A DNA stretch of 64,000 nucleotides from Bacillota bacterium. Its GTDB lineage: Bacteria > Bacillota_I > Bacilli_A > Izemoplasmatales > Hujiaoplasmataceae. The notes beneath the pieces were generated by a model. The model was not told where the DNA came from, did not search any database, and saw only the letters and a program-made list of their open reading frames with translations. Position 1 is the stretch's first letter, and each line of letters opens with the position of its first letter. Both the position numbers and the translations under genes were made by a program. Shown one piece after another: positions 52,916 to 62,514 of the stretch. Location of the stretch: the NCBI GenBank assembly GCA_018816905.1, contig JAHIVB010000002.1:1-64000 (forward strand), written 5' to 3'.

Positions 52916-53671
52916 TTGAATATCGTAATCGGTTTTATCCTATTCTTTACAGGTGCATTGTTCACGTCTTTTTATGAACTAGTGGCATCTAGACTTCCCA
53001 AAAAAGAATCAATCAGTGGGAAGAGCGAATGTCCTCATTGTCATCATTCACTCAGATTGATTGACGTTTTTCCACTCGTGGGGTATTTATTCAATCTAGG
53101 AAAATGCCACTACTGTAAAAAACCAATTCCATTTCAACATTTCATCGTTGAATTGATTGGCGGAGGCTTTTTCTTATATGCCTATCTATCCTATTCGTTT
53201 ACAACGACCTTTTTTGTTTTCATCATTCTTTACTCCGTTCTGTTCCTATCGTCTCTTTTTGATATCTCACATCGAATCGTTTATGATTTTGTTTGGTTGA
53301 TCGGAACCGTTCTGCTAATCATCATCCGTTTGATTGAATCGAACATCTTCCCTTATTTATTGTCTGCAGGGGTGTTGTTTGGTTCTCTTCTAATTCTAGC
53401 GATGATTGGAAAATTAATATTTAAAAAAGACGCTCTTGGTGGTGGAGACATCAAACTCTACTTCTTCATTGGCTTTGTCATCCCCTTAGCTTCAGGATTT
53501 TTGTCAATTATATTTGCATCTTTTTTTGGAATGATTTACGGACTGTTGAAAAAGGATAAACTGAACCATGAAATTCCTTTTGTTCCTTTCATTGCACTTG
53601 GTGTATTGATTGCTTTCTTGTTTGGAGAAAGCTTGATTGAGTGGTATGTATCACTTTTAGGAGGTTATTGA
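52916..53671 (+). CDS. pilD: Prepilin peptidase (A24 family)
   Basis: A 251-residue membrane enzyme cleaving and N-methylating prepilins. The N-terminal zinc loop has CPHC near 38 and CHYC near 64. The two catalytic aspartates are in LFDISHRIVYD near 118 and GGGDIK near 176, and there are seven to eight helices. The TTG at 52916 has AGGTGAT at a proper distance; a GTG at 52907 is the alternative. It follows the pilin terminator and has its own TATAAT at 52891. Confidence 0.93.
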   Translation: MNIVIGFILFFTGALFTSFYELVASRLPKKESISGKSECPHCHHSLRLIDVFPLVGYLFNLGKCHYCKKPIPFQHFIVELIGGGFFLYAYLSYSFTTTFFVFIILYSVLFLSSLFDISHRIVYDFVWLIGTVLLIIIRLIESNIFPYLLSAGVLFGSLLILAMIGKLIFKKDALGGGDIKLYFFIGFVIPLASGFLSIIFASFFGMIYGLLKKDKLNHEIPFVPFIALGVLIAFLFGESLIEWYVSLLGGY

Positions 53672-53672
53672 A

Positions 53673-54617
53673 ATGAGTAAAAACAATGTGTTATGGAGTG
53701 TATTCTTTTCCTCTCAAGGTATCAGTTATACGATAGGTTCTCCTTCTGAAGACAAAGAACAACCGATGGGGTATGTACCTTTTGAGCCTGAAGCCATTAA
53801 AAAGGGTTATATTCGTCGTCCAAAAGAAATTCAAGCGATTTTGAAGGCGATCAAGACCGAAAACCGTTTAGAGAATGATACAGTTCAGATTGTCTTAGGT
53901 GAAGAGAACCTTCTATTTAAAAAAATATCGATAGAAAAATCGATTTTGAAGATTAAAGACATGCGAGACTATATTCAGTCACAATTAGGTACTTCTATTC
54001 ATTTTCCTTTTGACTCTCCAACCTTCGATTACTATGTTATTGATGAAACAGATGATTTCTACAATGTTTTAGTGTCGATCGCAGACAGTAATTTAGTCGA
54101 AGATTACGTCGATATGTTTGAAAGCATTCACACCTATAAAATTAAGTTTGATAATTCCTATATGGCTACCTACCGATTATTTTATAATTATCACAGTCAA
54201 ATCGATCGAATCATCCCAGCACAAGAAGATTATTTCATTCCTCAAACCACTGGACAGATGTTTGTGTCTCTATATCATAATTCATTGACCATTTCCATTT
54301 TTGATCAAATGATTCCCGTATTCACGATGTTAGAAGTGTTAGAAGATTCCGATTTTAGCGATATGGTGACACAATACATTGAAAGAATCGCGAATTACTA
54401 TCAATACAACATTCATAAAGGGTTAAATAGAATAAACCATATTGAAATATTTGATTACAACACTTGTCAGCAGCCATCATCCATCAGGCAAGGATTGAAA
54501 AAACAATTGACTGACTTCAAATTCGCTTTCTTTGATTTCAGTCTCATCAAAGACTACAAAGATGAATTATGCCACAAAGGATACTTCATGGCACTTGCTG
54601 CGAGTTTAAAAGAATGA
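53673..54617 (+). CDS. pilM: PilM-like pilus assembly ATPase
   Basis: A 314-residue actin/FtsA-fold protein by position and length. The N-terminus ends in strand-loop segments (LWSVFFSSQGISYTIGS), EIQAILKAIK and VQIVLGEENLLFKKI correspond to the PilM beta-strand pattern, and a central IADSNLVEDYVDMF is the family's partner-binding region. The phosphate-binding loops are weak. It starts one base after pilD (GGAGG upstream) and is followed by pilN and pilO homologues. In other systems PilM binds the N-terminus of PilN. Confidence 0.75.
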   Translation: MSKNNVLWSVFFSSQGISYTIGSPSEDKEQPMGYVPFEPEAIKKGYIRRPKEIQAILKAIKTENRLENDTVQIVLGEENLLFKKISIEKSILKIKDMRDYIQSQLGTSIHFPFDSPTFDYYVIDETDDFYNVLVSIADSNLVEDYVDMFESIHTYKIKFDNSYMATYRLFYNYHSQIDRIIPAQEDYFIPQTTGQMFVSLYHNSLTISIFDQMIPVFTMLEVLEDSDFSDMVTQYIERIANYYQYNIHKGLNRINHIEIFDYNTCQQPSSIRQGLKKQLTDFKFAFFDFSLIKDYKDELCHKGYFMALAASLKE

Positions 54618-54657
54618 AGTACGTTTTAACCCACCTCATGTTAGGAGGAAATTGCCA

Positions 54658-55212
54658 ATGAAAGCGAAAGAAATAGACTTTCAATTTGAAATCAAGCGTC
54701 CAAGTCGAAGCAACCGAAAAGCCAAAACACTGATACTCGTTTCGTTTGTTTTGGTTACTTTGACTCATTTTGGTTACATCCCATTCGTGACGTACCAACA
54801 AGATATCATATCGCTCGAAAACATCAATCAAAACCTGTCGAACCAATTAAGTGTTGTCCAATCAGAACAATCGATCTATGAAGATTTTACAACACAGGAA
54901 ATCCTTTACAACAATGCTTATGCTTATCTTACCAATTTGGAAAAACCACTTCAAACCTACATTTTATCGATTTTTGATGTATCTGACGGTCTTGTAGATA
55001 TTTCTTCTTATTCGATTGACTCATCAACGAATACGATTACGATTGTCATATACGACTATACAGAAGCGATGCTCAATGAGTTTCTTCTAGAAGTGTATGA
55101 ATCTCATGGGGTGATTGATTCTCAAACAAACCTAGTCCGTTGGATTACACAAACCCCTTCTAGGTCGAATTTGACTTCTTCGAGAGTGGAGGTGTCATTC
55201 AGTTATGCGTAA
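54658..55212 (+). CDS. pilN: PilN-like pilus assembly protein
   Basis: A 184-residue single-pass protein with a cytoplasmic N-terminus of about 25 residues (DFQFEIKRPS), a transmembrane helix (about 25-45), a coiled-coil segment (LENINQNLSNQLSVVQSEQ) and a ferredoxin-like periplasm-facing domain, the layout of PilN. AGGAGG lies nine bases before the ATG at 54658. It is followed by an overlapping PilO-like gene. Confidence 0.75.
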   Translation: MKAKEIDFQFEIKRPSRSNRKAKTLILVSFVLVTLTHFGYIPFVTYQQDIISLENINQNLSNQLSVVQSEQSIYEDFTTQEILYNNAYAYLTNLEKPLQTYILSIFDVSDGLVDISSYSIDSSTNTITIVIYDYTEAMLNEFLLEVYESHGVIDSQTNLVRWITQTPSRSNLTSSRVEVSFSYA

Positions 55213-55780
55213 ACAGAATCTGTTCGGGAAAAAAATCCGCAATGTGAACATTTTTATTTTGATTTTGATTATACTGGTCTTTGAACTAGCTGGATACTTC
55301 CTGATTGTGAATCTTCAACAAGCGAAGATGAATGCACTAAAGGATGAACAAATCGATTTGACGCTTGAAATCAATCAAGCTTTAAGTAGTAATGATCCAA
55401 CGGATTATCTGCAAATTAGCGAAATGATCAATCAACTCCCGACGGACGTTACTGAATTTGCGATTACGGGAGAACTTCAGTTCGTTAAATTCTATACAGG
55501 AATTAGTGACGACTTGCTATTTGATATCGATTATTCGTTTGACGTATCCTCTCCATTCGATCATCCACTGGCTTCAACACTACATTTCGTCTCGATCTCA
55601 TTAACCATGGAAATAGACGATTCTTCTCTTGCCCTTGATTATTATGAGAATTTAATGGCCCAAGAACGACTCTACTATGTCTCCAGCTTTGAGACGGTTC
55701 TCTATACAGACGGGTCTGCTCGAGTTGAAATGATGATTTATACCTTTTACAACGACATCGAGATTTATAGAAGTAAGTAA
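55205..55780 (+). CDS. pilO: PilO-like pilus assembly protein
   Basis: A 191-residue single-pass protein: helix at about 13-33, a coiled-coil LKDEQIDLTLEINQAL and a C-terminal alpha/beta domain (LHFVSISLTMEIDDSS...ALDYYENL). That order and the eight-base overlap with the pilN gene support PilO. It would pair with PilN as a membrane subcomplex linking the ATPase to the platform. Confidence 0.72.
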   Translation: MRKQNLFGKKIRNVNIFILILIILVFELAGYFLIVNLQQAKMNALKDEQIDLTLEINQALSSNDPTDYLQISEMINQLPTDVTEFAITGELQFVKFYTGISDDLLFDIDYSFDVSSPFDHPLASTLHFVSISLTMEIDDSSLALDYYENLMAQERLYYVSSFETVLYTDGSARVEMMIYTFYNDIEIYRSK

Positions 55781-55815
55781 AGAAGTAATGCCTCGGCATC
55801 ACTTCTTTTTTTTAT
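55780..55815. terminator. Terminator of the pilus operon, bidirectional
   Basis: GAAGTaATGCC/GGCATcACTTC hairpin with a two-base loop and T runs. Confidence 0.8.
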
Positions 55816-55835
55816 CAAAAAAAGTAGACCGAGGT

Positions 55836-57449
55836 CTACTTTTTAAATGGTTTGAAATGAAGGATGATTTGCTCTGCGGCTTTCAAACCGTCAACGGCTG
55901 ATGACATGATTCCTCCAGCATAGCCTGCACCCTCTCCAATCGGATAAATTCCCGAAATGTTCGATTCCAATTGTTGATTTCGTTCGATTCGAATTGGTGA
56001 TGAACTTCTGGTTTCCACGCCCGTCAAGATGGCGTCTTTTGAGGCAAACCCCTTGATTTTCTTGTCAAAATCAAGAAGGGCTTCTTTCAAGGTATTAGTC
56101 ACAAAAGGAGGTAATATATCTGTCATCTTGATAAATTTCGTTCCGGGTTTGTAAGAAGGCTTGACAGTTCCAAATCCACTACTACATTTGTCGTTTAGAA
56201 AATCACCGACAAGTTGTACGGGTGCATGGTAATTCATTCCGCCAAGACGAAAGGCTTTTTGTTCAAATTGGCGCTGAAACTCGACTCCTGCCAAAGGATG
56301 ATTTGTTCCATATTCACTTGGACTGACATTCACTAAAAGAGCTGCATTGGCGTTTTTTAAGTCCCTGGCATGATAGCTCATCCCATTGGTCAAGACGGTT
56401 CCTTCTTCAGAACTTGAACATACGACGGTTCCACCAGGACACATGCAAAAAGTATAGGCGCTTCTTCCACTTGGACTGTGATAACTTAATTTGTAGTCCG
56501 CGGCTCCGAGACTTGGATGATTCGCAAAGGATCCGTATTGAGCAGTGTTAATCATCTCTTGAAGGTGTTCAATCCGAACACCAATCGAAAAAGGTTTTTG
56601 TTGGATTTTGAGATGATGGTTATAGATCATTTCAAAAGTGTCTCTCGCACTATGACCGATGCCAAGTAAACAAACTTGTGTTTTTAATATTTCTTGGTGA
56701 TTGACTTCGACCCCATCCAGTACACCGTCAATCATACGAAAGCCAGTCAGTTTTGAATGAAAACGAACTTCGCCACCCATTTCAATCATCTTATGCCGAA
56801 TGTTTTTAATGACATTTCTTAAAACATCGGTTCCGATATGAGGTTTCGAACGATAAAGAATTTCTTCATCCGCTCCGCCTTCATGAAGGGTTTTTAAAAT
56901 GAGATCACAACGAGGATCATTAATTAAAGTGGTCAGTTTTCCGTCACTGAATGTTCCTGCCCCGCCTTCGCCAAACAGAATATTTCCCTCTTCATCGAAG
57001 ACACCTGTTTCAAGAAATGCATCCCATCTCTTGCTTCGTTCGTCAACATTTGCGCCTCTTTCAAGAACAATTGGACGATAACCGTACTTTGCGAGCAAGT
57101 AGGCCGCAAATATGCCCGAGGGACCAAACCCGATGACGACTGGACGGTTTGTAAGTTCTTCATTACCTATTATTAAAGTATCTTCTTTCACAGGAGAAAT
57201 TTCCTTGACATTTTTGAACGCTGAAAGTGTCAACATTGATTCATTCTTCAGAGTCAGATCAACATTGTAGACAAAATGAATCTGTTGTTTTTTTCTTGCG
57301 TCAAGTGCTTTTCTCTGTAGAGTTAGTGATAATATATCTGAATTTTGAATATGGAGCTTCGATATAATTAAATGCCTTAAACTGGCTATTTCCGTTTCTT
57401 TGTCAATGGCGTTGTCTAGAGGTAAAGAAAGTTCTGTTATCCTAATCAT
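55836..57449 (-). CDS. FAD-dependent dehydrogenase (COG2509 type)
   Basis: A 537-residue flavoprotein. An N-terminal beta-rich part of about 95 residues precedes the Rossmann fold GFGPSGIFAAYLLA near residue 107. The middle carries NILFGEGGAGTFSDGKL near 155 and later GRSAYTFCMCPGGTVV near 335, both hallmarks of this family. The C-terminal GEGAGYAGGIMSSAVDG binds FAD. Function unknown. Ribosome site GGGAG inside the end of the preceding gene; the two overlap by eight bases. Confidence 0.85.
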   Translation of the reverse strand: MIRITELSLPLDNAIDKETEIASLRHLIISKLHIQNSDILSLTLQRKALDARKKQQIHFVYNVDLTLKNESMLTLSAFKNVKEISPVKEDTLIIGNEELTNRPVVIGFGPSGIFAAYLLAKYGYRPIVLERGANVDERSKRWDAFLETGVFDEEGNILFGEGGAGTFSDGKLTTLINDPRCDLILKTLHEGGADEEILYRSKPHIGTDVLRNVIKNIRHKMIEMGGEVRFHSKLTGFRMIDGVLDGVEVNHQEILKTQVCLLGIGHSARDTFEMIYNHHLKIQQKPFSIGVRIEHLQEMINTAQYGSFANHPSLGAADYKLSYHSPSGRSAYTFCMCPGGTVVCSSSEEGTVLTNGMSYHARDLKNANAALLVNVSPSEYGTNHPLAGVEFQRQFEQKAFRLGGMNYHAPVQLVGDFLNDKCSSGFGTVKPSYKPGTKFIKMTDILPPFVTNTLKEALLDFDKKIKGFASKDAILTGVETRSSSPIRIERNQQLESNISGIYPIGEGAGYAGGIMSSAVDGLKAAEQIILHFKPFKK

Positions 57450-58671
57450 GACGTAGTCTCCCGCTCGCACCAAGTCCTGCTAAATACCCGCTCGACCAAG
57501 CCCATTGGAGATTGTATCCTCCACAAAGACCATCGATATCGATTAATTCTCCGGTAAAGAATAAGCCTGATTGAATTCTTGATTCCATCGTGGTAGGATC
57601 AATCTCTGATACTTCAATTCCGCCTGCAGTGACTTGAGCCTCATCAAACCCTAAGAATCCGGTTACTTGAAATTCCCAGTCAAATAATAGTCGAATCAAC
57701 TGATTTAGTTCATTTTGTTTTAAGTCTTTAACCAAAGTGTTGTGTTTTTCAATACCAGCTTCCTTTAACAAAGCGGAAATGAAACGCTTGTTGATCAAAC
57801 CAATCAGACTGAAGTCCACCGGTTTTTCATTTGCCATCTCGAAACGCATCTTGATGTCTTCTCTTTGAAGAGTTTCAACAAGGTGAATCACGACGGACAC
57901 TTTTTTGTTTTCTGTTAAGAAAGCATTTGCTTTTCGGCTTAACTGAAGAATCGTGGGTCCACTGATTCCGTATTTCGTGAAAAGAATATCGCCAAATTCC
58001 GATTGGAGAATTTCTCCTTGATGAATCAAATCCACGGTTCCTGGATATTTCACTCCGTCAAGATGCTTTAAATAAGGGCTTTCGAGCGTTAATTTCACCA
58101 GTGCAGGAAACACATGGGTGGTGTGATGCCCTAAACTCTCTGCGATAGCATAGCCTCTCCCGTCAGAGCCACTTTTTGGCATGGCTTTTCCTCCGGTAGA
58201 TAAAATCACCTTATCCGCATCAAACACTCTACCATCTGCCAAGAAGATGGTAAATTGATTGTTTTTCTTGATGACTCTTTGGACGAGCGCTTCAGTAACG
58301 ATAGACACACCTAGGTACTCTAGTTCATAAAGTAAAACATCCAAAATGCTCGATGCTTGTTCAGACATGGGATAGACTTTACCTAAATCTTCTACTCTTG
58401 GGACAATTCCCAAAGACTCAAAAAAACGAAGGGTTTGTGCCGGTCCGAATCCATCAAAAACCACATCCACAAATTCAGGATGATTATAATCTTTTTTTGT
58501 AGCGCCTAAATTAGAGTAATTACATCTGCCGTTACCGGTTGCGAGAATTTTCTTTCCGATTCTTGAATTACGTTCAAGAATCGTCACTTCAGCGCCGTTT
58601 CTTCTTGCGCCGATGGCTGCCATCATACCGCTGGCTCCGCCACCAATCACATATATAACTTGTTGTTTCAT
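57442..58671 (-). CDS. NAD(P)/FAD-dependent oxidoreductase (HI0933/BaiN family)
   Basis: A 409-residue flavoprotein with N-terminal GGGASGMMAAIGA dinucleotide site, KKILATGNGRCNYSN near residue 45, GRGYAIAESLGH near 168 and the C-terminal FTGELIDIDGLCGGYNLQWAWSSGY FAD motif. The family includes enzymes reported as bile-acid dehydratases and flavin-dependent reductases, so the physiological reaction is open. GGTGATATC ribosome site. In operon with the COG2509-type flavoprotein. Confidence 0.87.
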   Translation of the reverse strand: MKQQVIYVIGGGASGMMAAIGARRNGAEVTILERNSRIGKKILATGNGRCNYSNLGATKKDYNHPEFVDVVFDGFGPAQTLRFFESLGIVPRVEDLGKVYPMSEQASSILDVLLYELEYLGVSIVTEALVQRVIKKNNQFTIFLADGRVFDADKVILSTGGKAMPKSGSDGRGYAIAESLGHHTTHVFPALVKLTLESPYLKHLDGVKYPGTVDLIHQGEILQSEFGDILFTKYGISGPTILQLSRKANAFLTENKKVSVVIHLVETLQREDIKMRFEMANEKPVDFSLIGLINKRFISALLKEAGIEKHNTLVKDLKQNELNQLIRLLFDWEFQVTGFLGFDEAQVTAGGIEVSEIDPTTMESRIQSGLFFTGELIDIDGLCGGYNLQWAWSSGYLAGLGASGRLRHD

Positions 58672-58811
58672 GATATCACCACCTGATAAAACTCTCCTCA
58701 ATTATAACATAAAGTTCAAACGACTGGTTAGATAAAATGAGCGAATCGAATCGACTCGCTCCATCATTTTTGGTTTCTGACTTTGTATTGAGATATTTAT
58801 ATCTGATTAAA

Positions 58812-61223
58812 TTACTTCTTCGTTCTTTTTCTTTTTGCTTTTCGCGCGACTCTGTATTCTTTGTACCCTTTCCAGAAGTGTCCATTGACCATCGTAAGAA
58901 TGCCATCTAGCATGGCTCGATCAATTTTTCCGCCCGACATTCGGTGTAGATTTCTATAGGGAAGATGCATGAAATACATTGTAAAATTGGCGAGATTTGG
59001 TTTTCTGAAAAACAGTAGGAATCGATACATGAAACGAACGGTTTTATACAGGAACAGGCCTAGTCCTTTTCCATAGGCTCCTTGGCCAATCGTGTCGTTG
59101 AAACCCAGTTCTTTGGTCTTATCCCAATATTTACTTGGTGGGACTGTCCCAAGCAAATGTGTATATTCTTCATCAGTGACGTTTTTTACATCCCCACGAT
59201 AGTAATGTGGCAACTGATCTCTTGAATAAGGAGATTCATGGAAGGTGGAATTCAGTTCCAAAGAAGCCGTTAAACGCAGATCTCTAGATGATGAACCGAC
59301 GGATATCTCATATATTCCGGGTTCAATCACCCAACAATTTTGGGTGATGTTAAAATAACTAAATGCATGCTCATCAAGTAAAATATCGATTTTCTTGGTT
59401 TCACCTGGGTTTAAATAGATTTTTTCAAAACCCTTCAATTCCTGTTTTGGACGGAATATCTGATGTTTTGGAAGAGAAATATAGACCTGTACTACTTCTT
59501 CACCGGATACACTTCCAGTGTTCGTTATTTCACAAGATACCTTGGACTCGCTGACGGTTAGATTTGAATAAGAAAACGTAGTGTACGACAATCCAAATCC
59601 AAAAGGATATTTCACATCCATTTCCAAAGTATCATAATATCGATATCCGAAATACAATCCTTCACGATGTTCACTGGTAGCTTCTTTTCCAGGATAAATA
59701 GTGGAGGAAGAGACATCTTGATAATGATGAGGATACGATTCCGCAAGTTTACCACTCGGATTCACCACGCCCGTCATGATTTGTACTAAGGCTTTTCCGC
59801 TTCCTTGTCCACTCAAATAACTGTGAACGACTGCTTTGGCATAGGAATCCCAACCCATCTCGACAGGAGATCCTCCCGAAAGAACGACGACGATATTTTC
59901 ATTTTCTTGTGAAATGGATTTTAACAATTCGATCTGATTATCATGAATCAACATATGTGTTCGATCGATGCCTTCTGATTCACTACTTTCATCTAGCCCC
60001 ATGAAGAAAAGAACCACTTCTGCTTTTTTAGCGAGGGCCATAGCTCGTTTCGCAAGGTATTTGCTTTTTCCTCCGAAACGCTTGAAGCCTTCCGCATACC
60101 CGATGACATCCAGATTCGTTTTTTTAAGCTCATCCAATCCGTTATCTAAGGAGGTAGGATCAATCAAAGAACTTCCTGCCCCTTGATATCTGGGCAGCTT
60201 GGCAAAGCTGCCAATCACTGCGATTTTCGTATTTTTTCTGAGTGGTAGAATTTGATCTTCATTTTTAAGCAACACCATGGATTTTGTCGCCGCATCGACC
60301 GCAAGAAGATGATGTTCTTCATCGGTAAAATGTTTTCCTTTTCCAAGCGAGGCTTGAGACTCGAATACAAGCGATAATAATTCTCCCACTCGTTGATTCA
60401 ATATGTTTTCGTCTAGCGTTTTGTTATTTACCGCATCGACTATTTCTTGGGATGTAAATCCATTACTCGAAGGCATTTCCAGCTGGATCCCGGCAATTAA
60501 CGCTTCAACTCTGTCATTTTCAGCGCCCCAATCGGTCATGACAACACCTGAGAAATTCCATTCATCTACCAAAATATCTTGAAGAAGATGATTGTTTTCA
60601 GAAGAATAAGTACCATTGACTCGATTGTACGATGTCATGATTGTCTTGGCTTTTCCTTCCGTCACAGCGTACCTGAATCCCTCTAAATACATTTCTCTTA
60701 GAGTTCGTTCATCGACAATTTCGTCAATCGTCATTCTGAGTTCTTCCTGACTGTTTACCGCAAAATGCTTTGGACACGCCGCAACGCCAATTGATTGAAT
60801 GCCTTGAATCATCGATGAGGCCATTTTGCCAGTTAAATAGGGGTCTTCTGAAAAGTATTCGAAGTTTCTTCCGCAGAGAGGATTTCTTTTGATGTTGAGT
60901 GCAGGCCCTAACAAGACCGAAACATCTAAAGAAGCGGCTTCTTTTCCAAGTGTTTCACCAACGCTTTTTAGTAAATTCTTGTCCCAACTGTTGGCCAGTG
61001 TCGCAGCGGTAGGAAAACAAGTGGCTTTGATGCTTTCGCCCAACCCTAGGTTATTGGTTTTGCCACCCTGTTTTCTGATGCCGTGAGGCCCATCTGTCAA
61101 CATGATCGATGGAATCCCCAATCGATCGATTTGAACTGTATGCCAAAAATCAGCGCCTGACATCAACTGCGCTTTTTCTTCAAGACTCATCTTCTTAATC
61201 AATTCTTTCAAAAATGGTTCCAT
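58812..61223 (-). CDS. Glycoside hydrolase family 3 beta-glycosidase
   Basis: An 803-residue cytoplasmic GH3 enzyme (no signal peptide). The nucleophile Asp is in VVMTDWGA near residue 225 and the general acid/base region ESEGIDRTH is near 413. A fibronectin-III-like domain follows (GEEVVQVYISLPKH to EISVGSSSRDL, about 565-650), then a C-terminal extension of about 140 residues with a basic tail. Beta-glucosidase, or a related exo-beta-glycosidase, is the expected activity. GAGGGG ribosome site; monocistronic. No sugar transporter adjoins. Confidence 0.88.
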   Translation of the reverse strand: MEPFLKELIKKMSLEEKAQLMSGADFWHTVQIDRLGIPSIMLTDGPHGIRKQGGKTNNLGLGESIKATCFPTAATLANSWDKNLLKSVGETLGKEAASLDVSVLLGPALNIKRNPLCGRNFEYFSEDPYLTGKMASSMIQGIQSIGVAACPKHFAVNSQEELRMTIDEIVDERTLREMYLEGFRYAVTEGKAKTIMTSYNRVNGTYSSENNHLLQDILVDEWNFSGVVMTDWGAENDRVEALIAGIQLEMPSSNGFTSQEIVDAVNNKTLDENILNQRVGELLSLVFESQASLGKGKHFTDEEHHLLAVDAATKSMVLLKNEDQILPLRKNTKIAVIGSFAKLPRYQGAGSSLIDPTSLDNGLDELKKTNLDVIGYAEGFKRFGGKSKYLAKRAMALAKKAEVVLFFMGLDESSESEGIDRTHMLIHDNQIELLKSISQENENIVVVLSGGSPVEMGWDSYAKAVVHSYLSGQGSGKALVQIMTGVVNPSGKLAESYPHHYQDVSSSTIYPGKEATSEHREGLYFGYRYYDTLEMDVKYPFGFGLSYTTFSYSNLTVSESKVSCEITNTGSVSGEEVVQVYISLPKHQIFRPKQELKGFEKIYLNPGETKKIDILLDEHAFSYFNITQNCWVIEPGIYEISVGSSSRDLRLTASLELNSTFHESPYSRDQLPHYYRGDVKNVTDEEYTHLLGTVPPSKYWDKTKELGFNDTIGQGAYGKGLGLFLYKTVRFMYRFLLFFRKPNLANFTMYFMHLPYRNLHRMSGGKIDRAMLDGILTMVNGHFWKGYKEYRVARKAKRKRTKK

Positions 61224-61277
61224 TTACGTTACCCCTCTATTTTTGGCATAATGTCATTTCTTTTTTAAGGATGGTTA

Positions 61278-62294
61278 TTACAAATCAGAAAAGAGCGTTA
61301 AATTCGACCAATCAGGTTTCAATTGATTGGCTTCGATTTTGTGTACGATTTCGACGATTCTATCACTGATAGGTGTCGCTATCGAAACTTGATCTCCATA
61401 TTCGCAAACAACGCCATTGATGGCTTCAATTTCGCATTTTTTTCCTTTTGAAAGATCTTGTAACATGCTTGATTTGAGCAATTGATGTTTTTTGATCGCA
61501 ATAGGAATAATCATGAAACTGATCGCTTTTTTGATCGGTCCTTTCCAATCAAGGAGTTTGACGATGTCTTTGCCTTGAATCGGTTCTATTTTGATCCCTG
61601 CAATGTTAGCGACATCAATACATTCCTTAATCACTTTTTGCACTAGTTTCCTTGATGTTTTATCCTTTGCGACTTCTCCAAATGTAGCATTGAGGATCGC
61701 AGATAATCCACTAAAGGCACTATTCACAAGCAGTTTTGCCCACCTCGCCCCAATCCAATTAGACTCTACATCCACATTGCCCATGATTTCAAGTAACCGC
61801 TTGACCTCTTGAAAATGAAGGTTATCCACATTGCCAAAAGAGCCCAAACTAAAAGAAAGAGTTTCTTTGGTCGCTTCACTCGTCAGTTCGGATACACCGT
61901 TTCCTATCAGTGTCGCTCCCCAAGCCATGGCACAGCCGATGGTCTTTTCTTCACCAATGATTTTAGATACACTTAATTCTGGAAGTCCATTTTGCATAGT
62001 ACAAATGACGCCATCTTTCTTTAAAAACGGAACCAAACTTTTGACAATCGAAGCGTTGTCCAATTGTTTTGTCATCAAGAAAATGATGTCATACTGTTTT
62101 TTCATCTCCTGTGGAAGGAGGGCATGTACTTTTTGAGTAAACTGGGTTTGTCCTACGATTTGAGCCCCATGTTCTTTTAACCCTTTGATGTGCCCAACAT
62201 TTCTGTTGATTAAATCGACTTGTTCTCCTGCTCTTGATAAATAAGCTCCAAGAACCGTTCCCATTGCGCCTGCGCCATAAATTGCCGATATCAT
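61278..62294 (-). CDS. Ketopantoate reductase family (PanE/ApbA) dehydrogenase
   Basis: A 338-residue enzyme. The NADP site GAGAMGTVLGA lies at residues about 7-17 and TMQNGLPE near 105 is the family's catalytic-site segment. The C-terminal domain is helical, with the conserved KLLVNSAFSGLSAILNA helix and Lys near 180. Ketopantoate to pantoate reduction is the canonical role, but the family includes other 2-oxoacid reductases, and no pantothenate gene is nearby. Start ATG 62294 with GGAGAA upstream; a TTG at 62309 overlaps it. Confidence 0.8.
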   Translation of the reverse strand: MISAIYGAGAMGTVLGAYLSRAGEQVDLINRNVGHIKGLKEHGAQIVGQTQFTQKVHALLPQEMKKQYDIIFLMTKQLDNASIVKSLVPFLKKDGVICTMQNGLPELSVSKIIGEEKTIGCAMAWGATLIGNGVSELTSEATKETLSFSLGSFGNVDNLHFQEVKRLLEIMGNVDVESNWIGARWAKLLVNSAFSGLSAILNATFGEVAKDKTSRKLVQKVIKECIDVANIAGIKIEPIQGKDIVKLLDWKGPIKKAISFMIIPIAIKKHQLLKSSMLQDLSKGKKCEIEAINGVVCEYGDQVSIATPISDRIVEIVHKIEANQLKPDWSNLTLFSDL

Positions 62295-62467
62295 ATGTAT
62301 ATTCTCCAATCGTCATTGAAATAAATTGTTGTCTCTATTCTATCAACTATAAGGAGGAATGTAAATATATTACAAGGAAAGAAAAGGATTGTGCGTATGG
62401 TTGTGTTCCTCAAGTATATTTTTTATAAATTTAATACAAATATAAAATATAATCCATTCAAAAATGA

Positions 62468-62473
62468 TATAAT
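62468..62473 (+). promoter_or_regulatory. -10 box of the diguanylate cyclase gene
   Basis: TATAAT, 42 bases before the ATG, with AAGGAGG immediately before the start. Confidence 0.5.
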
Positions 62474-62514
62474 AATTTTATAACATTCAACACAAACTAC
62501 TTAAGGAGGAAACG

